Source: Neopestalotiopsis rosae (lineage: Eukaryota; Ascomycota; Sordariomycetes; Amphisphaeriales; Sporocadaceae). From it: DNA of 64,000 nucleotides. The stretch lies in assembly GCA_023078685.1 (NCBI GenBank), contig JALGAS010000004.1:2666001-2730000 (forward strand). Direction: 5' to 3'. This document shows positions 48,179-61,200 of the stretch, in pieces. Made by a program: the position numbers and the translations under genes. The first letter of the stretch is position 1, and each line of letters begins with the position of its first letter. The notes beneath the pieces were generated by a model. It saw only the letters and a list, made by a program, of their open reading frames with translations. It did not search any database and was not told where the DNA came from.

Positions 48179-49440
48179 ATGCCTCCCCGGTCAGGGCGAT
48201 ACCAGCCTGCGTTTGTCTCCCCTCTCACCACCCAATAACGAGGCCCCTGTGCTGCACAAGGCTCCTGAGCGTTTACTGACCATGCGAGTAGCCGCGAATA
48301 CCATGTCGTTGTTCTTGGTGCAGGTGCGTCAATTTCTGTTGCCTTACTAAGCAGGCATTGGGTCCTTCAGGTCGTCAAGACTTGCTCTATGCTAGGCCCT
48401 TTCTTTACTGATGCATGAATACTGACATTACGACTTCACAGGTGGTGTCGGCAAGAGCTGCTTAACTGGTGAGTTTTGTGTAACGGCCGCGGACCTGGGA
48501 AGGTGCAGCGACTGAGAGAATAATATAGCAATGGCTGACATCTCATCACAGCTCAATTTGTGCACAATGAATGGATAGAGAGTTACGACCCTACCATTGA
48601 AGATTCGTATCGCACACAGGTTTCGGTCGATGTGAGTATTATACTGATATCCCCAACTCAAACTGGTGACCAAGCTGACTGAGCTTATCCTAACAGGGCC
48701 GGCAAGTTGTACTCGAGATGTAAGACTGAAGAATTACCCTGCAGTATTATGCCATGCACGTACTGATTATTGAATCCACAGCCTTGACACAGCAGGTACC
48801 GAACAATTTGGTGCGTCCACACTTTTACTCCGAGTCTCATGATACCATGTGCTGTCATACTGACCCGCCAATAGTTGCCATGAGAGACTTGTACATGAAG
48901 ACGGGACAGGGATTCCTATTGGTCTTCAGTATATCCTCAGCATCGTCCTTGTCCGAACTCGCCGGCCTTCGTGACGAGATCATTCGCATCAAAGACGACG
49001 ACAATGTCCCCATAGTGATCTGCGGCAACAAAGCGGACCTTGAGGACCAGAGGACCGTTCCACGCACTAAGGGTTTCTCATTATCACAAAGATGGGGTGC
49101 ACCCTATTATGAGTCTAGTGCAAGAACTCGAAGTAAGCACGCTATTCATTCCCATGGACCGAACACCCCGGGTCATTATCCCAATTTCGCATCCATCCAT
49201 TGTCTCTTCTTCTGCCTGCCTGACCTGATCTTTGTGGGGCTAATTCGCAAAACAGCAAATGTCGATGAAGTATTTGTAGATCTCTGCCGGCAGATGCTGC
49301 GAAGAGACGATGCCGGCGAAATCCAACAACAGGACGAGCCAGAGTTTGATCCCTACTCGTTATCGTACTACAAGAAGCGGAGAAAGCAAAGGCGAGAGCG
49401 CGAGAAGGATCCGCATCGACCAAAATGTGTCATTCTCTAA
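48179..49440 (+). CDS. RSR1: Rsr1/Krev-1 (Rap1-type) Ras-family GTPase
   Basis: Eight exons (48179-48189, 48292-48323, 48442-48468, 48552-48631, 48697-48719, 48782-48810, 48875-49132, 49256-49440) join in frame to 214 residues. G1 is G13AGGVGKS20, the effector loop YDPTIEDSY is at 35-43, and G3 is DTAGTEQF (60-67), where Thr replaces the Ras Gln61, a hallmark of Rap1/Rsr1. G4 is NKAD (119-122) and G5 is ESSAR (147-151). The tail is polybasic ([11 protein letters not shown]) and ends CVIL, a CaaX box whose final Leu suggests geranylgeranylation. Rsr1/Bud1/Krev-1 directs polarity sites at the membrane. The 11-nt first exon (MPPR, then REYHVVVLG) is inferred: the frame upstream of 48292 has no ATG, and donor and acceptor phases agree. 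Five exons are 32 nt or shorter. Convergent with the next gene. Confidence 0.88.
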
Positions 49441-50623
49441 TGCATGTGCCTACGCTTGAGAGACTTGGAGCCTCTCTTCTTCCATTCGAATAGCTGCCCG
49501 ACCGCCTCTTTTTTTTCTTGTATTGTATTACTTGAGGAGCGCTCAAAAAATCGTCCCAGGCAGGCAGGCGGCGAATCTCTCGGCGGGCGCTACTAGTGGT
49601 CAATGGCAACAACTGGGGATCGTCGATCAATACAGATCCCTCGTTTTTGACTATGGGCCCCATCGTTTCTGTCACCGCATTCCCCGCAGCGCACATGTGA
49701 TGGAAAATGTGCCCATTTCTGCATTTGTTTGCTGGCTACGCGCGCACATATGGATCCTAGATGGGGTTGCTCAGAGAGACGAAAAATGCGGAAGGATTCC
49801 ACCATTAGGCATTCAAACTTTTTGGGAGTTTTTTCTCCCATGTTCAGCGGGAAGAACCGGCTCTCGTTTGTTTTGATGATCATGGGTGGTGTACAAGACG
49901 ATGATATGACCCAATTTGTTTACGCCCAAATGATGAAAGTCACATCGAAAAAAAGAGATCGTTGCGCAGGCAAGACCCAAGAGACGTTTTGTTTTTTTCC
50001 AAGTATGCTTCAACACACACTGCATATATGCATAGATGCAGCACAAAAAATATACCCCCGCCTTATTTCGAAGCAGAAACAATGGTTCTAGAATCAATAT
50101 AGGTCGTACATATAAGATAATCACACATACAGTATGACCAAGGCACTTTAATTGTGCCGGCAAGATGACCTCAAAGTTTTGTCGTTGAGTGTAGTACAGA
50201 TGCGCTCTGCTCTAGACACGTCGAATTCGAGAGCATTTTTAGATGCAAAAATGTATCTTATCTCTTGGAAAAAGACGTGATTCCATCTTTGGCAGATTTT
50301 GTTATTCAATCACAACTAAGCTTTTTGCCCTACTATTTCTTTGTGAATTTTTTTTTGCCTTTATTTATTATTGCTCATTTGTATTTACTCTTGGTGTGTC
50401 GTTCGTGTTCTTCACCTCCCAAGAGACATGGCCTTGGCCATTGATGGATTGGGGGCTCATGGGCGGTTCATTTGGGTTACCGCTCGGTTCCAGAATGGGT
50501 CTGTTTTCGCTCTCTTTTCTTTTTCAGAGAAATTTTCGGATGCTCTCCATTCTGCCTTCAAGTCTTTCCCACCGGAATTCCTCATTTGGAGGTCACATCC
50601 ATTTTGTGCGTTGTTCGTCTCTC
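49441..50623. other. Spacer between convergent genes
   Basis: About 1.2 kb, AT-rich with T runs at about 49509-49516 and 50348-50355. It should hold the 3' UTRs of RSR1 and of the tail-anchored protein. Frames here are short and of random composition. Confidence 0.5.
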
Positions 50624-52042
50624 TCAACTATGTCCACCCTGGGCAACCGTCAAGGCGACAATGATGCCGACGATACCCCCCAGTGCCAACAAGCCAAGCC
50701 CGAGCGCGAGCAAAATGGTGCGTAGATGACTAGAGCGTGACCCGTCCCGGCTCCGCACGCCCCACCGCCCGCCTTTCTCCTCGTCCCCCTGCCCGTACCC
50801 CTGTCGCCGGTCATAGTCGCGCTTGAGCTGCAGCAGCCGGTCGCGCTGCGTGCTGGTGAGCGGCCGACTGGCTGTGGATCCGTACCGTCCAATGGTCGCT
50901 GACATGGGTTTCTTTTCGTCGTTTGCGTCAATAAAAGTCAACGAGGGTGACCGCAGCGCCGTGCTGGAGAGGTGTTGTAACGTCTGGGCAGTCAATGGGC
51001 TCAGGGTTGGGTTCGCGACCGGGCTGTGTTGGGAAATAGGAGATAGGAGCGAGGATTGAGAGGTTGCGGTGGGCGGGGGTTGCGAGATGGGTGATAACGT
51101 CAAGTCGCCTCCTCCAGATCTTGCTGCCACTCCCAGTAGTTCCAGCGGCAAGGGCTTACCGCTGCGTAACAGGCCTGTTGTCGTCGTGGCCTGCGTCGGC
51201 TGCGGTGGAAGCGGTGGCTGCGGCACCGGCGGCTGAAACGATGTTACCATGGGTGCCAGCGGCGAAAAATAGTCATTGGTCACGGGCGACAGCGTTGGGT
51301 GATACTCTTTGGGCGGCGGCGTCGGTCCCGGCGTAGGCCCTGGGGTTGTGCCCAGCGTCCCCGTCGTCGAGAGCTCAGATTGCCTGGGGGCCGAGAAGAG
51401 CGGCCGAATGTGCGCGTCCTTGCCATTGACAGACGGTGGGTGTGGGAGCAATGAGGGCGAGGAAAGCCAAGTCGTGGATTCTCTGCTGCCATCGTCTCCT
51501 CCGGTGGTGGGCGGTGGTCTCGTGAGTGAAAGTCCCAGCCCTGCTGACGACGAGTCGTCCCAAATCAGTGAAGAAGTGCTATTAACGCGGAGACCGTCGA
51601 CTGGTGGCGATTTCACGGCAACAGTCGAAGATGGAGTAAGCCCGGCAGCGGAAGGCGATGCAAAGGAGATGGTCTGTGACCTCCGAAATACAAAGCTGGG
51701 ATGGCTATGGCCCGGCGGTGGTGGGAATTCGGCAGGCGTGACAAAGGCGCTGCTGTTGCGGGCCGAGTTGGGCGATAGGAGCGGCGAGGCGCCGGGCGAC
51801 AACAGCGGCGAGGGAGATGCGCCGTTATTGGTAAAGTTGCCCGTACTCAGCGTTGCCGGCGAGTGGTGATAGTAGTATGATAGGTGCGACGTCGAGGTCG
51901 CGCCAGACAAGGCCACCGACGCACGGATGGGCACCGCCTTGGCCGTGAAGTAGCAGTCGTCGGGTTCCTGTGAAATGGTGGAAGCGGGCGATACCGCTGC
52001 CGCCAGGTTGGCCGGCGGGAGAACTCCCGACTCAGGTCTCAT
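50624..52042 (-). CDS. Low-complexity protein with a single C-terminal membrane segment
   Basis: An intronless frame of 472 residues. The first about 420 residues are Pro/Ser/Thr-rich with short repeats (PSPLLSPGASPLLSP, TTPGPTPGPTPPP, LSPIS recurring) and many SP/TP sites, so they are probably disordered and heavily phosphorylated. A short charged segment (TSTQRDRLLQLKRDYDRRQG) precedes one membrane helix near the end (about 443-466, ILLALGLGLLALGGIVGIIV), leaving only a few residues after it. This layout suggests a tail-anchored or type II membrane protein with the long part in the cytosol. I recognise no domain and give no function. Codon use is strongly G/C-ending, supporting a real gene. 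Confidence 0.75.
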   Translation of the reverse strand: MRPESGVLPPANLAAAVSPASTISQEPDDCYFTAKAVPIRASVALSGATSTSHLSYYYHHSPATLSTGNFTNNGASPSPLLSPGASPLLSPNSARNSSAFVTPAEFPPPPGHSHPSFVFRRSQTISFASPSAAGLTPSSTVAVKSPPVDGLRVNSTSSLIWDDSSSAGLGLSLTRPPPTTGGDDGSRESTTWLSSPSLLPHPPSVNGKDAHIRPLFSAPRQSELSTTGTLGTTPGPTPGPTPPPKEYHPTLSPVTNDYFSPLAPMVTSFQPPVPQPPLPPQPTQATTTTGLLRSGKPLPLELLGVAARSGGGDLTLSPISQPPPTATSQSSLLSPISQHSPVANPTLSPLTAQTLQHLSSTALRSPSLTFIDANDEKKPMSATIGRYGSTASRPLTSTQRDRLLQLKRDYDRRQGYGQGDEEKGGRWGVRSRDGSRSSHLRTILLALGLGLLALGGIVGIIVALTVAQGGHS

Positions 52043-55000
52043 GATTTCGGTTGTGATGAAATTGAATATAAGTATCCTGCCCTGGATAGGGTGTTTGTAT
52101 GTATGAAATGAATGAAAGAAGGTATCTGAATAAGCCTGTCAGTCTACATGGTCCTTGGTTTGTAGCAGTGAGCAAAGTGCATATATTGTCGAGCTCCTAC
52201 CTCTAGGTATATAAAGCGGAAAAGGACGCTATTCGTTATATCGCAGTGGTAGTTGTACAAGTAGAGTATACAGATGTTTCGCTATGACAAATTGTGCGTT
52301 CTCTCGGCTGTGTTCTAACGGCGGAAATAGGGTGGAATGTAATGTCTCGAGTATAGGCAGCTCAAAAGAAGGAATGTTGATACATGCGTCTATCAGACGG
52401 TAAAGAGAAGAAAGAAGGTATGATACCAGATGGTCGGCAAGTTTATAAAAACGGAACGTAGTTGACTCGAGAGAATGTTTGCGATAATGAGTGAGTATAA
52501 CGAGCCGTGTTTAATGATGGTGTTTGGTGGGTGGTCTGTGTATCACTGTGTATACATGCTCGCGTCGGCTTTCTTTTCCTCCTCTTACAAAGTATCCGAT
52601 ATCAGCAGCTTGTGTTGGTTCGAAGCGCAGCGCCAAACCACCAGACCTTTCTTGTCCGAACCCAAGTCGATTGGAGACGAAGAGTTTCGATAGAATCAAG
52701 ATGACAGATGCATGGGAGGAGAAGGGGGGGATTTAATTTACATTTAGAGGAACCAACGACAGACACGACACGCACACACTTTTGCGGAGGAGGAGCACTT
52801 GGGAATTGATGAGTGGGAATTTGGGAATAAAACTGGAGAGATCACAATCGTCGGCTAGCTAGTCCGAGCCCATAATTATTATTCCCACCGCGACTGCCTA
52901 CATACCTACTACTGAACTACATAGTACAATCGGGGGTAGTAGCTGGTAGCCGTAGCTCGTGGTTACCTTAGCAAACCTAGTGTGTGTAGTATCGAGAAAA
53001 AAAGCGATCAGTTAACAAAAGTCCCCTCCATTTTCAACGAGGCGCACGACCTTTTTGGGAAGAGGCAACATTGAAAAGAGGGGGTAAGAGCGAGGATCTT
53101 GACTAGGAAAGGGAATTAGTGGAAAAACAATGACGTCTGTCTTTTTCCATCTCTGTTCACTTCAATTGTTTTTCTGTCTCTCCATATCTGTTTTCCCTCC
53201 CAATTCCCAGCTCCTTGCTCCCCACCCAAGCCACCCACCACTCAGGAGCCATGCTAGCCATGTGCCGCTCCAACACGACATAGAAATCCAGGGACCATCG
53301 TTCCTGTTCCTGGTGCCTGAACCAGCCATCACCCTGGTCCCTGGCTGCTGCTACCCTGCTACCCTGTTGGCCCTTTTCCCCTACGGATAGTAATTGCAGA
53401 AGACCCTTTTTTTTCGTCCCCCCCCCTCTTTCCAGCCATTCCGATGCAACACATGCATGCAAAAGGGGAATGGCATTTGATTTTTTCTTCGTCTCTCTCA
53501 TTTTTTTTTTTTCAGCTCTCCCATGCCTTGCCAAGTCTTTGCTGCATTAGTTTATCGCGCTGCAGATCGCAACTGAGCCCGTTCCTGCGCCGGTCTTGAT
53601 TTTTGGGGACAGGAACCTGCAAAACTTGGGATGATAGGTGACAAGTTCTCAATCTCGTCCCCACCTTCCATCGTCCGCACTTGACTCCCGCCCCGGCGCG
53701 CCTTTGGTGTGCCCTTTTCCTTCGTATAATTCAGCTGCTAAATACGCAACTATCGTGACCACGTCTTGGGTTCCCGGGAAGCCGGAAATAAACAAACAAA
53801 CACCAGTTCGTGTTGTTGCCATCAAGGGTACTGGTCCCCCCCTCGCAGTACTAAAACAAAGACATCATCCTGCAAGTCAAGCACACCTGAGCAAGGACCG
53901 CATTGCGACTCTCCCAATTACTAGACACTCTTCCCCCAAAGTGAACCCCCAGCTGGACTGTAAAGCTGGTTCTGTGTCCTGACAGGTCGGGCTCAGGTTC
54001 AAAGGACCCGCTGATTGGGCATTGGGGCTTACGCAGTCAAGGCTTTAGCGGTGCCGCTCAGCATTAAACTTATTTCGATGGACACTGGTCCGCTTTCCCT
54101 CTGCTGGGAATAATTCCTGCTTCTCCTGCTAAGCTACAGGCTACTGCTATCTCGTTCCACATTTTTTGGTGGACGTGCTTTCACCATGAGCAAGAGGCAA
54201 AAAGTTCATCGTGTCTTTCTCTAATCTCGAGTCTGCAGTATCATTTCGGTATATTCGCTCCTGAGTGAATTGATGCAGAATGGTCATGGGAAAATTATCT
54301 CTGCCGTGTTCTTGTTTGTATCATTATCTTGCGCTACGCTTCTCGGCGAACTTCTTTCTTCTCGTCTGCGTCTCCGGCCCCGACTGACTGACTCGCTGAC
54401 TATACGGAAGACGGCAAACCTGTCTCGTGATGTCTCGTGGTGTTTGTTTATTCCTTTGCCATCATACTTTCATGGTTTCCATGGACACAGGCGGTTGTCG
54501 AGGTCTCAGCTCTTCCTTTCGTGTATATATTTCTCAGCCGCGTTTTAAAGACATATTACATGCATGCACTATAAAGCCGGTTGTACCGTCTCCATATCTG
54601 CAATCATTAGGGGCACCTACGACCCAAAGCCATGGAAAGGTTTAATCATCCCATCTTAGAGTTTTATGCTAAGTGATTGCCGCTATGTTATTCGGTCTTT
54701 TTACACACACAAATTTTTTTCTCTTCCCCCCCTCTCGCATATGTGCCGTGCACTCTTTCAAAATAATGACGAGATGGGAAAGATGCCCACTTCCCCATAA
54801 CCCTCCAATGCAACAAAACCCCATGCTTGTTTTCCAGAGCCCCATGCACACAGAAAATGGGGCTCATTTTTTCGGCAGATGGAAATAAACAAGGTGAGGC
54901 TCGTGGTGGTCCCGTGCCTTGGAGAGATCAACGCTTCTGCTCTGCGCAATAAGAAAAGTAGGACGAGGGTTCACTAGCACGAGCCATGTCCTCTCCATCT

Positions 55001-55657
55001 TCACACTTCCTTTTCCAAGCCAAACAAATGCATATGCACATGTAAATGTAAATGCATCTAGGTTCAACGAGATCTACCGTCACATACTTTGACAGGAAAC
55101 GGCGACGCAGAAGCAGACTATTCAAGACCCGAGAAAGGTAATTAATCATGATTTCTGCACGTGCGGCATCTAGAAGACTGGGGAGGTTTATCAAATCACC
55201 AAAATGCTTTGAATCTATTAGACATTCCTCCTCTTGAGATCGTGGTATCTAGGTACACAAAAAGAAAATGAAAAATAATAGCCCTTCTTTTACAGCGCCA
55301 CGCTTGGAAAAAGTCGTTCCAGTACACATGCATGCGTCTGATATCTCGCTTGCAATCATTACTGAGGCTTATCCATCCCCCTGGAACTTGGGTTTTATAC
55401 AGGAAGACTACCTCTTGGGCATCACGTCTTCAGAGTGTCGAAAATGCTAGACTATAAATGAGGATGAAAATAATTTCAGTGAGGTGAAAGAGGGGTCAGT
55501 TTGTTCCGGGGTGTGGACAAACATGGCCAATGCAAATGTGCGCCGATATGGGTCCTTGTTCTTCCCCATCAATGGGTATCGTGTAAATATCTTCGTTTTT
55601 GATATAATGCGTCATCATAATGAGCAGTCACCTGCTGCTCCGCCTGCGTCTGTCAGA
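52043..55657. other. 3.6 kb intergenic region
   Basis: It lies upstream of the tail-anchored protein and downstream of the EGF-like protein, both on the minus strand. It holds CT-rich tracts, T runs near 53409 and 53502 and only short frames. The longest, 125 codons at 53157-53534 (minus), is low-complexity. No RNA gene was recognised. Confidence 0.5.
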
Positions 55658-58241
55658 TTATACGCTGACCGCAAAGTTGACAAGGTCCACCGTATTTGTG
55701 CCTCCAACTGTAAGGTTTCTGGCTTGGTCAATGGTGACTCCATCAGTCGAGGCAGCAGATGTGAAGAATTTTTGCAGCGATGACTGTGCCGTCACTGCAT
55801 CCTGCACAGTCTCGGACTGGAGGATGAACAATACAGCGACACGGGCAAAATCAAGGGCCTGATCAGAAACTGAGAAAGTGGACGTTGCGGCAGCTGATGT
55901 TGCGGTGCTGGTCGCTGTGTCAGTCGCTGTGGTGTCGGTCCCAACCGTTGTGGTTGCAGTTGCTGTGGCTGTTGCACTGGCTGTGAGTGTCGTCGCAAAG
56001 ATGGTGGAAAAGCTGCCAGTACTGAGTGGCTCAGTCAGAGTGCTCACGATGATGGACGCGTCTGTGGCCGCCGAGTCCAGAGTCAAGGTAATGGCAACGC
56101 CTGACATGATTGTCACCGTCACAGGGACTGCCGCGGCCGCCTCTACAACATTAGCATCAACATCTCCATCCAAGACTGCGGCCGAGTTGGTCGTAGTCGT
56201 GGTAGTTCGCGTCGATGATCCATCAAAGGTTACAAGTGCATTTTCCGCGACGCACGAGAGGTTGGCGGAGTTAAATTTGGAAAGAATCGTGGTGGCTGAG
56301 AGAGGAACGGAAAAGTTGGTTTGTCCTTCTTGTACTAGGCGCGGAATGGCCTGACCCAATGTCACATTGCTCAGAGTGCTATCCGTGGAGGACAAGGTTG
56401 TCGTGGTGCATCCTTCGCTGCTCAGTGTTGTACAGTCATTGCCGGTAAACCCGTTGGTACAGATGCACGAACAGACGCCGTCAGTGACTATATTCGTGCC
56501 CCCATTTGCACAGGTGATCTGTGACTGGCAGTCCGAGAGCTCAGGCTGTGCGGTAGGCGATGCCTCATCGCGGTTCTGGATGACAAAGAACTCCAGAGGG
56601 ACAATGATGGCGGCAGCAATGACCACTACCAGTGCGAACATCAAGAGCAAGAAACCCCACAAGGGGAGACCGCAGCAGCGCCGCTTTGGCCGCTCTTGGC
56701 GGCCCTCTGGCGGCGGTGTTCTGTCCATATTGTGTTGCTCCGCCAAAGGACTTCCCGCGTAGGATTTTCTGTTACTGAATGGCAGAGGCCACGAGTTGGT
56801 GCTCTGGCGCATGCTTCGGCGACCGTTTGCCGCCTGTGCTGGAGGCGGAAACGCAGCCAGCATGTCTGAGAGACCGGATTGATGCTTTTCTAGATCATCT
56901 AAATGATAAATTAGTACTCAGACGGACGACCAATGGAGAAGCCAAAAAATACGTACCTTTTCCGATATTGCGGCCATAGAACTCCTCAGGAAAGTCCAAA
57001 TCAAAGCGGCTGGCAGGTCTCCGTCCCTCGCTCATCATGGCTGCTAGGCGAGTGGCCCGTTTGATGAGATCGGGTAAACTCGTTAGACTACCTCTTGCTT
57101 CGGCTTGGCGTACTGCGTCAATATCGAGTCGTGGCGGCCGGCGCAGTCCAGACATCCGATATGGCTTTGGTGATGCAGCTTTTCTGATGGAGCCTGGGTC
57201 TTGAGCACTCGCAGCCGCGAAAGCACCAAGCATGTTGTCCGTGGTCACAGCTGTGCCCACCGTGGGTAGCCTGTCCGAGGAATCATTTTCTGATGATGAA
57301 CCCGATGAACCGTCGATGAATCCCGTCCCATCTTGAAACAGGGCCGATTGTTGTTGTGGCTTGGGTGACGGTCGCATAGGCAATACGATTGGAACCATCT
57401 CCCCCTTTTCTGATATCGCACTTTTTGTCGTCACTATCGATGGCTTTCCCCGTTTCCCAATGCTCGCACTTCTCACCAAGCCTCTCTCGTCCGCATCGTC
57501 GTCGCTGTACACGGATTCCTCAGCTATCACGTCATCATAGTATTGATCATCCTGAAATCCGGGAGACAGAGTTCCATAACTCTCTGGAATAGCAGCACTT
57601 GATGCGTAAGAGGCATGCGATCTTGTCCGAGGGCTTTCTTCTGGGATGGGCGAAACATAGGAGTGGGTCGAGTAGAAAGCCGAATTTCCTCTTCTCGAAG
57701 ACGGTGGTGGGCCTAGATTCACGCTCCTTCGTGGCAGTGCCGATGGCGTAGCTACGGGCAAAGGGAAATCAGGAATTGATCCTACGGATGATGTTGTCGT
57801 CGGTCTCGACGAAGATGTCGCAGGTGTCTCTGGCACAGACAGTTGGGATCCTCGTTCTTGTTGCGGTGTGTATTGGAAGACTGGCGTGGGATCTTGGATG
57901 CGCGAGCCGTCTAGTATGGAGGGCACTCTGCTTGGGCGTGGCGGTCTCTGTGGTGGCACCTTTCCAGCAGGCGGGCGATATCTGTCTGATCCATCTGACG
58001 ATGCCGGCGACGCCAACGGACCAGCGAGCGGCCACTGTGGCACTGGCGTGGGCCTCGATATTGCCAGACCGATACCTCCATCTCGTGATTGCAGACCTGG
58101 CGGTGCTTGTGGCCTGTTACCGCCGGTGGCCTGGATCTTTTCTCTTGGCAATCCCGCTTCGGCCCTTTCCCTTGCCCTCCTCACGGAGCCTCCAACTGGG
58201 AATGGCTGATCCATACCTCTTCCATCCCGGGGCCGACTCAT
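55658..58241 (-). CDS. EGF-like domain single-pass membrane protein
   Basis: Two exons (56957-58241, 55658-56898) join at codon G|AT to 841 residues. Residues 1 to about 490 are disordered, Pro/Ser/Arg-rich and likely cytosolic, with a conserved-looking block ending LIKRATRLAAMMSEGRRPASRFDLDFPEEF near 395-425. A basic, Cys-containing segment (KRRCC) leads into one membrane helix at about 506-536 (LWGFLLLMFALVVVIAAAII). Outside is one EGF-like domain (552-584) with six Cys in the order C-x5-C-x12-C-x-C-x-C-x8-C. A Thr/Ala/Ser-rich region of about 255 residues, with TATATATTTV-type repeats likely O-glycosylated, completes it. Such fungal proteins are proposed surface sensors or wall-associated proteins; the role is inferred only from layout. 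The intron has a GTACGT donor, a TACTAAT branch and a TTTAG acceptor. Confidence 0.88.
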
Positions 58242-61200
58242 TTATTCGAATGCACGTTCTGATTGCACACACCCAGATAACCAAACATTCCAAGAATTGA
58301 TTGCTTTCCACCCTCGGTAGTCCACCTGACGGATTTTCGATGAATTTCTGTGGCGTCTTATGATGAAGGCATGTGCGATATTCCGAAGAGCTCTTGCCTA
58401 TGGTCGTTCTCGCAAACGGGGGCTCTCGCGCTACGTGACTGTTCCGGATGAGTTCAAACCAAGACCAAGCAATGTATTCTTCTCTGGTTTGACCAGTGCG
58501 TTGTTGTGTCACCAGAAGAGACCCAAGTTAAAAATAGTCTGGAATGTTGTTGGATGCAAACGTGGAGTCCCGTCCTGAGAATGTTCCGGCGCTGTGCTTT
58601 GTGCGAGCCGAGAAGTGATTTGTCGAAATGAAGAATATTGAATAATGATAGAACAAGAAACGAAGGCAAGATGCACCAAATGTTGCGCAAGGCAACGCGA
58701 AGAATGGAAAGGAATGTGAAGCCCAGTACGGAGGACTAGAATGAAGAACACGGAAAGAGCATGCAGCGCGATTGCCGCATGCTACGATGCTTGCCTGCTT
58801 GCAGGAACTGTGCTCTATGATTAGTTTGCAGATCAAATGAAGGAGAACCTGGGCAAGACCAGAACCGGCTGCAGGTGCTTCGATATGGAACGTTGACCAC
58901 GGAGGGAGGGTAGGGTAAGGTATGGCCCGGGCTCCTGGAAGGGGATGTATTGGTAGAACGCGACAGCTTCAGCATCGGCAGACATAGGTGAAGGGTCCTG
59001 CACTACACACACGAATACACACCCCTTGGCTATGAAGCGGAAGAAGAACAGGGGGATGAGTCCTCGATGCAAGACATGCTTGAGCTTCTGAAGCTGGCCT
59101 GAGCTCCCTCATCCAATAGGCACATCACATTGATGGGCTAGGGAGCAGAAAAACGACGGGGAGGAGAGAGAAAGTAGAGGTAGAGAGAATCACCTACAGT
59201 TGATGTTTCGAGATACCAAGACCGTGACCAGATACCGGTCTATACTTGATTCTCCTAGTCGAGAAATGTACGAGACACTGGAGTGGATGGAGGTAATGTC
59301 GATAGGCGAGCCGCGGCCAAAGTCGCCCTTTGGTATAATGAAGATGATGTAAAGAGTCCTCGTTAGGAACCAGTTAATCTGTTGATGCACTATAATTGTC
59401 GAATCCGGCGTGGTTGTGGGAGAGATCGATCAAGCAATCAGGCAAGCAAGCAATCGTCTTGTTCTGCTTGCAGAACAATGGAGAAAGCGTGGGCGCACAG
59501 CGTCTGTTGTTCTCTGGCTGTGTTGTGGGTGTACAATACCAGGCAAGGATTGAGGGGAGGGAGCACAACCTTGGGACTGGTGGTACGTTGAGGAAGATAC
59601 TACTCGTGTTTCAGATGTGTGGGAGGCTCGGGCCCCAGAAAAGCTCAGAGGGAAAGAAGACTCTCTGGCACGCAGAACCCCTGAAGCTCTCCGGTTTGAG
59701 GTCTGATCTTGTGGCGATCAAGAGACAATCATGCGAAGGCCAGCGAGCAGGGAATACGTTGGCTGCAAAAGAATCCGATCGTGGTGGTCTTTTTTTTCTT
59801 TTTTTCTTTTGGGTTGAAATTAGACGGCAGCAATAGAGTCGGGGTTTCCTTTACCCCAAATCTTGCAGATTTACTACGTAGCGAAGCGTCGGGGTCCAGT
59901 CGGGAGTTGAACGAACAAGAGGGAGCAAAACGCGGAGAAATAAGAGAAGACTGATATCGTCAAGATCCCAGCTGAATAAGAGAACGTGATATGATAAACG
60001 AATGTCGGAAAAGAAGAGGCAAAGAGCCGAGGGCTGGCTGGACTGGCTGCTGTATGGCTTGACTGGGCTTGACTTGGCGTGCGTTGACTCTATGTAGTCG
60101 GCTGCAACCCCAATGCAGACGCTCAGGCGCCCAGACTGCTTCTGGTGCCTATGCGGTGAAGGCGACGGTGATATTTGCCTGCGTTTCTGGCAACGGCGGC
60201 CGAGAGAGTGTGAGTAGTCGGTTGGCGCAGTCCGAAAAGAATAACAACAAGTCAGGAGAAGGAAAAGAAAACAAAAGCGAGTAAGTGAGTAGTAGTAAAT
60301 TAAGGTAGGCGCGCTGTAAGTTAGATGGAAAACGGCGGCGGCGGCGACGGCGGCGGAGAGACGAGAGAGACACGGGAATTTGGGACTTGCAGAAGTGCCA
60401 ATATGCAAACTGCACAACGGCTCGGAAGCTTGGGCTTGGTTCAAGATCAGGTCAGATCAGATGAGGTCTAAAAAACCTCTCAACTCTCAAGGGACCCTGT
60501 CTTCTTCTGTTTTTTCCTCTTCCCTTACTCGTAGCAGCCATTCACAGCACTCTCTAACCCGACGACGGCGACCTAGGCGACGCGACAGGGGAGGGATGGG
60601 GGTAAAGAGAAAAAAGTGGATGCGCAAGTTCGGTTCTCGAAGGTGAGTGAGCAAGCCGCATGACGAGAATACGACCCAATCCTCCTTCTCTAAATTCATC
60701 GAACCTGGGCTCGCCCGTCTGGGATCGATCTGTCTGTACTGTCGTAGCTACATAGCACTATAACTTTACGCGATAGAGTCGAGGTGGTACTTGCAGAGAG
60801 TGCCAGGTGCCTTGCGCTTCAAAGGTAGCTCGGGGCCTGGATGTGAAATGTCACTCAAATTTCTTAATAGACGAACAAGGACCAACTAGGAAGCCCTGGC
60901 AGCCCCGTCTCGGACAAGACGTGCCTGGGACTAGTCAAGGTGATTCCAGTATACATGCTCGTGGAGCGTGTAGCCAAGGTCGACGTCTCCACCAAGAATC
61001 CGGAATTGGGGTGGCTCCAGTTGTTAGTAGCGCGATGATCTATTGCAGCAAAAACGGCGGCCACAGGGCTTAAAGTTAGGAAAGAAGACTACCACCAGGT
61101 GGCCCGCCATCTTAATTATGCGACAAAGTGGTTCCGGCCTTGCAGCAGGAGACGAAGAGTGTCCGCTTCTGATCGACCTTTTTTTCTTTTATTAGAGATG

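Noticed and set aside
48282..48358. ATG at 48282 as the RSR1 start
   Set aside because: That frame gives [11 protein letters not shown] and does not join to the P-loop; the +2 frame gives [11 protein letters not shown], the expected Ras start.
59851..60444. 197-codon minus-strand frame
   Set aside because: Leu/Ser-rich low-complexity translation of pyrimidine-rich DNA; no family, no splice context.
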